DNA from: an uncultured Clostridia bacterium
GTDB lineage: Bacteria; Bacillota; Clostridia; Christensenellales; Christensenellaceae
DNA: 57,897 nucleotides
Reading direction: 5' to 3'
NCBI GenBank assembly: GCA_947063485.1
Contig: CAMSSU010000006.1
Span: 1 to 57,897, forward strand
Shown: positions 55,046 to 57,897 of the stretch, piece after piece
How positions within the stretch are numbered: position 1 is the stretch's first letter
Layout: each line of letters begins with the position of its first letter
Notes under the pieces: model-generated
Told to the model about the DNA's origin: nothing
The model's input: only the letters and a program-made list of their open reading frames with translations
The model's database searches: none
Made by a program: the position numbers and the translations under genes

Positions 55046-55123
55046 AATTTTCTCCTTTGCCCTACCAGGCGAATCTAGACTTTGTTTTTATCTCCGCAAT
55101 GCTTCCGGGCGGCGCTCTGCGCC

Positions 55124-55186
55124 CCCGTGATGGCTTTGCTCAAGGCCCATCTTTTTCTGCAAAAAAGGCCCACTGCCATCACCCCC
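55124..55186 (-). other. Large nested inverted repeat in the dapA leader
   Basis: GTGATGGC (from 55127) and GCCATCAC (to 55182) enclose a second pair, GGCCCATCTTTTT with AAAAAAGGCC. It lies between the riboswitch terminator and dapA, so it is in the part of the leader made only when transcription reads through. Confidence 0.6.
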
Positions 55187-55199
55187 TTTATCCTTCATC

Positions 55200-55231
55200 A
55201 AAAAAGCCAGCAGGGCGCAATCCCCGCTGGC
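55200..55231 (-). terminator. Riboswitch-controlled terminator ahead of dapA
   Basis: GCCAGCGGGG pairs with CCCTGCTGGC on the minus strand around a short loop, followed by six T. It lies about 55 bp after the lysine aptamer. Confidence 0.85.
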
Positions 55232-55284
55232 GAATACACACAAAAGCTGCGCCTTGCTGCCGCAGATTGTATTTCTAGCCATAA

Positions 55285-55441
55285 GATAGCGCTCCCGCAT
55301 GTATCATGCAGACAGTGCCGCGGGTTTTCCCCGAAGCCCCATCCCCTTCGCATGCCTGCTCCGGGAATTCGGCGAAATTGCCCCCTCCTGCCTTCCTCGC
55401 TCGCCAGCTCGGGCAGAACTCTTCGTTTTCGCACCTCTATC
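55285..55441 (-). promoter_or_regulatory. Lysine riboswitch (L box) upstream of dapA
   Basis: On the minus strand the aptamer begins GATAGAGGTGCG and ends GGGAGCGCTATC; P1 pairs GATAG (55437-55441) with CTATC (55285-55289). Conserved parts CGCCGAA (near 55370), GGGCTTCGG and CACTGTC (near 55312) are in the expected order, and a terminator follows. It should turn off dapA-dapB-dapH at high lysine. Confidence 0.92.
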
Positions 55442-55455
55442 ATAATGTTAGCAAA

Positions 55456-55484
55456 ATCATATCATTCTCACCGCAAAATTGCAA
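55456..55484 (-). promoter_or_regulatory. Promoter of dapA-dapB-dapH
   Basis: On the minus strand: -35 TTGCAA (55479-55484), 17 bp spacer, -10 TATGAT (55456-55461), starting transcription just before the aptamer. Confidence 0.75.
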
Positions 55485-55508
55485 GCACTTTTTGGCCGCC
55501 GCCGGCAT

Positions 55509-55537
55509 TTGCATTCGCCCGGGCATTGGGGTACAAT
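55509..55537 (+). promoter_or_regulatory. Promoter of dapL-patA
   Basis: -35 TTGCAT (55509-55514), 17 bp spacer, -10 TACAAT (55532-55537). The short leader (about 22 nt) leaves no room for a riboswitch. Confidence 0.72.
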
Positions 55538-55564
55538 TATTTTATGAACCAACAGGAGGCTCTC

Positions 55565-56665
55565 ATGCTAGAAAAACTCACCGCGCACCGCCGCGCGCTG
55601 CACCAGATTCCCGAGCTGGATCAGCAGCTTCCCAAAACCAGAGCATATCTCGAGCAGGCTTTGCGCCCGCTGCCCTGCCGCATTCTGCACCCATATGGGG
55701 ACGCAGTCTGCGCCTTTTTCGACGCAGGAAAAGAGGATGCCGTTGCTTTTCGCAGCGATATGGACGCCCTGCCCATATTAGAGCAAAACGCACTAAGCTT
55801 CCGCTCCTGCCATGAGGGAGCGATGCACGCCTGCGGCCACGACGGGCATATGGCGATTCTGCTCTGCTTTGCCGAATGGCTTGCGCAGAATCTCTCCTCT
55901 CTGCCGCATAATGTGCTTCTGATTTTCCAGCCCGCTGAAGAGACGACAGGCGGCGCAAAAAATATCTGCGAATCGGGCATATTGGAACAGCTTCACGTCT
56001 CGCATCTTTTTGGCCTGCATCTCTGGCCCACCCTGCCCGCCGGCGTCATCGCATCCCGCAGCGGGGCCCTCATGGCGCAGTCCAGCGAGCTGACCATTGA
56101 AATTTGCGGCAAAAGCGCCCACATCGCCCGGCAGGAGGACGGCATCGATGCCCTAAGTGCCGGGGTTCAGTTCGTACAGCGCGCTTACCGCATGGCGGAA
56201 GAGTTTGAGCCGGAGCAGTTCCGGCTGCTGCGGTTTGGCCGAATGCAGAGCGGCTCTGCCCGCAATGCCATCAGCGCCTATACGCGCCTGGAAGGAACGC
56301 TGCGCACCTTTTCGGGCAGCCTGCACCGGGCTTTGGCGCAGAACCTCTCTGCCATTGCGCGCTCACTGGAGGGCGAGCTGGGCTGCCAAATTTCCCAGCA
56401 TATGAGCGAGGGCTATCCACCCGTCCATAACTCCCCGCTGCTCTTTGAGCAAGTTTTGCAGAGCCTTGGCCAGGAGAATCTAGTGGTCTTAGAAAAGCCC
56501 ACGCTGATCACCGAAGATTTTTCCTTCTATCAACAGCGCCTGCCCGGCATCTTTTTCTTCCTTGGCATCGGCGGAGACCAGCCCCTGCATTCCGATCGCT
56601 TTAATTTCGATGAACAGCTTTTGGAGCCTGGGCTCGCGCTCTTCCAGAAGCTGCTCTATCTCTAA
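55565..56665 (+). CDS. dapL: N-acetyl-L,L-diaminopimelate deacetylase-type M20 amidohydrolase
   Basis: Removes the acetyl group in the acetylase branch of DAP synthesis. M20 metallopeptidase ligands are in HACGHDGHMA, PAEE and a C-terminal HSDRFNF; FRSDMDALPI is also present. 366 aa fits the family. Other M20D amidohydrolases (hippurate or IAA-amino acid hydrolases) look similar; the choice rests on linkage to patA and dapA-B-H. Start: the ATG at 55565 with GGAGG upstream, not the long frame from 55082, which reads through the riboswitch. Confidence 0.85.
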   Translation: MLEKLTAHRRALHQIPELDQQLPKTRAYLEQALRPLPCRILHPYGDAVCAFFDAGKEDAVAFRSDMDALPILEQNALSFRSCHEGAMHACGHDGHMAILLCFAEWLAQNLSSLPHNVLLIFQPAEETTGGAKNICESGILEQLHVSHLFGLHLWPTLPAGVIASRSGALMAQSSELTIEICGKSAHIARQEDGIDALSAGVQFVQRAYRMAEEFEPEQFRLLRFGRMQSGSARNAISAYTRLEGTLRTFSGSLHRALAQNLSAIARSLEGELGCQISQHMSEGYPPVHNSPLLFEQVLQSLGQENLVVLEKPTLITEDFSFYQQRLPGIFFFLGIGGDQPLHSDRFNFDEQLLEPGLALFQKLLYL

Positions 56666-56683
56666 CGCATAAGGAGCATCCGT

Positions 56684-57817
56684 ATGAAACATCGCATGAG
56701 CAACCAACTTCTTTCCCTCTCTCCCAGCGGCATCCGCAAGTTTACTGCGCTGGCGCGGCAAGTGGAGGGATGCGTCTCCCTGACGATTGGCGAGCCGGAT
56801 TTCAATACCCCAGAGCCCATCAAAGCCGCGGCAAAGCGCGCGCTGGATGAAAACCTGACGCACTACCCGCCCAATGCCGGCTATGACGCGCTCCGGGAGC
56901 GCGTCTGCCAGTTCGAGCAGGAGAAGAACGGCGTCTGCTACCGCCCGGAGGAAGTCATCATCACGGACGGCGCAACCGAAGGGCTTTTTTTGGCACTGCG
57001 CGGCATCCTGAACCCGGGAGACGAAGTCATCGTCCCCATCCCGGCTTTTGGCGTCTACGAGCCCATCATCCGCTTATCCGGCGGCGTTATGGTTCCGCTG
57101 GATACCAAGCAGAGCGGCTTTCAGATCGATGCCGGCGCGCTCTGCTCGCGCATCACAGAGCGCACCAAGGCGATTTTGCTCAACTCGCCCAACAACCCCA
57201 CCGGCGTGGTCTATCATCAAAAGACGCTGGAAGGGATTTACGAGCTTGTGCGGGATCGGGATATTTTTGTCATCTGCGACGACGTCTACGCCCAGCTTTG
57301 CTATGGCGATTGCCCGAGCTTTTCCCAGTTCCAGCAGATTCGCGAAAAGATCATCGTGGTGCAGAGCTTCAGCAAGCCCTATGCGATGACGGGCTGGCGC
57401 ATGGGCTACGTTTTAGCTGCCACCCCTATCGCCGAGCAGCTTGTGAAACTGCATTCCTATACTGTGGTTTCGGCTGTCTCCTTCCTACAGCCCGCCTGCG
57501 AGCAGGCTCTGGCATATGATCCCGCCCCGATGATCGAGCAGTATCGCCGGCGCCGGGATGCTATGTGCATGCGCCTGCAAAAAATGGGGCTGCAAACGTC
57601 AGAGCCCGAGGGCGCGTTCTATTGCTTCCCTTCTATCGAAAAATACGGTCTGCCTTCCGAGGAGTTCTGCACGCGCATGATCCATGAGGCCAAGCTGGCG
57701 GCCGTGCCTGGTTCCTGTTTTGGCACAGAAGGGCATATTCGCCTTTCCTATTGCTATAGCCAGCCCGAGCTGGAGGAAGGGCTGAACCGCCTGGAGGCGT
57801 TTCTGAAATCTTTATAG
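56684..57817 (+). CDS. patA: PLP aminotransferase, probable N-acetyl-L,L-DAP aminotransferase (PatA)
   Basis: Class I/II aminotransferase, 377 aa. The PLP lysine is in SFSKPYAMTGWRMGY, with NSPNNPTG and CDDVY upstream and RLSYC near the end. It converts N-acetyl-2-amino-6-oxopimelate to N-acetyl-DAP if the operon is read literally; general aspartate/aromatic transaminase activity is the alternative. AAGGAG precedes the start; it follows dapL by 18 bp. The epimerase dapF is not in the window. Confidence 0.85.
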   Translation: MKHRMSNQLLSLSPSGIRKFTALARQVEGCVSLTIGEPDFNTPEPIKAAAKRALDENLTHYPPNAGYDALRERVCQFEQEKNGVCYRPEEVIITDGATEGLFLALRGILNPGDEVIVPIPAFGVYEPIIRLSGGVMVPLDTKQSGFQIDAGALCSRITERTKAILLNSPNNPTGVVYHQKTLEGIYELVRDRDIFVICDDVYAQLCYGDCPSFSQFQQIREKIIVVQSFSKPYAMTGWRMGYVLAATPIAEQLVKLHSYTVVSAVSFLQPACEQALAYDPAPMIEQYRRRRDAMCMRLQKMGLQTSEPEGAFYCFPSIEKYGLPSEEFCTRMIHEAKLAAVPGSCFGTEGHIRLSYCYSQPELEEGLNRLEAFLKSL

Positions 57818-57847
57818 AAAAAGAGCAGAGAACTCTCTGCTCTTTTT
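57818..57847. terminator. Bidirectional terminator after patA
   Basis: Thirteen-base stem AAAAAGAGCAGAG with CTCTGCTCTTTTT and a four-base loop, starting at the patA stop; it would also serve the minus-strand gene entering from the right. Confidence 0.88.
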
Positions 57848-57858
57848 GATATGGCCTA

Positions 57859-57897
57859 TCATTCAAAATTTATCTTTTGCTCAATCTCCAGCATAGC
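57859..57897 (-). CDS. 3' end of an unknown minus-strand gene (partial)
   Basis: An open minus-strand frame ends in a TGA at 57859, giving the C-terminus AMLEIEQKINFE. It ends about 12 bp from a bidirectional terminator, as expected for a convergent gene. The product cannot be named. Confidence 0.4.
   Translation of the reverse strand, partial: AMLEIEQKINFE

Noticed and set aside
55082..55564. 161-codon upstream extension of the dapL reading frame
   Set aside because: It reads antisense through the lysine riboswitch, its terminator and both promoters, and has no family similarity; the ATG at 55565 has a strong ribosome-binding site.

Overview
The window is about 58 kb of dense core chromosome from an endospore-forming, Gram-positive anaerobe of the Clostridia type. 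The supporting evidence is a complete spoIIIA operon, an IspH fused to ribosomal protein S1, a T-box leader, a lysine riboswitch, the Asp23/AmaP/DUF2273 set, and a MurE carrying the DNPR motif of meso-diaminopimelate enzymes. The Christensenellales are a possible home, but this is a guess. GC is moderately high and coding density is high. I see no transposons, prophage, CRISPR, tRNA or rRNA genes. Most genes lie on the minus strand.

Layout from left to right. (1) 1-2859: dgt-dnaG-rpoD (minus), with rpoD cut by the window edge. (2) 3048-4644 (plus): a two-gene SufC/SufB-D Fe-S assembly pair. (3) 4740-10216 (minus): ftsK-rimO-pgsA-recA. (4) 10354-18667 (minus): a DUF3795 gene, then one long operon asp23-amaP-DUF2273-nusB-tsaD-like-folD-ispA-cmk-plsC-ispH/rpsA read from one strong promoter. 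(5) 18746-23333 (minus): spoIIIAA-AH behind a sigma-E-like promoter. (6) 23499-26333 (minus): lgt-pncB and a small lipoprotein. (7) 26498-28515 (minus): an acyl-CoA ligase gene behind a complete T-box leader with a leucine specifier, the most unusual item here. (8) 28524-32515: a diacylglycerol glucosyltransferase-like gene (minus), diverging from murG and a HEAT-repeat RNA methyltransferase (plus). (9) 32505-35030 (minus): a ferritin-like unknown, a TIGR04086 membrane protein with a sigma-E-like promoter, yajC and tgt. (10) 35182-44580 (minus): the division and cell wall cluster mraZ-rsmH-ftsL-PBP-murE-mraY-murD-ftsW, lacking murF and murG, with MraZ boxes ahead of mraZ. (11) 44752-51930: a coiled-coil gene, a four-repeat peptidoglycan-binding NlpC/P60 hydrolase, groES-groEL with a perfect CIRCE, and birA-recX-PG-binding. 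(12) 52127-57817: a cobalamin adenosyltransferase, then lysine/DAP genes dapA-dapB-dapH (minus, lysine riboswitch) diverging from dapL-patA (plus).

Much of the window serves the cell envelope. The acetylase branch of DAP synthesis feeds MurE; MraY, MurD and MurG build lipid II; FtsW, the PASTA penicillin-binding protein and FtsL use it; PlsC, PgsA, the glucosyltransferase and Lgt make and modify lipids; and the NlpC/P60 and PG-binding proteins act on the finished wall. Start codons were often moved inward from the longest reading frame to sites with a Shine-Dalgarno sequence or an ATGA overlap; the reasons are given per gene.
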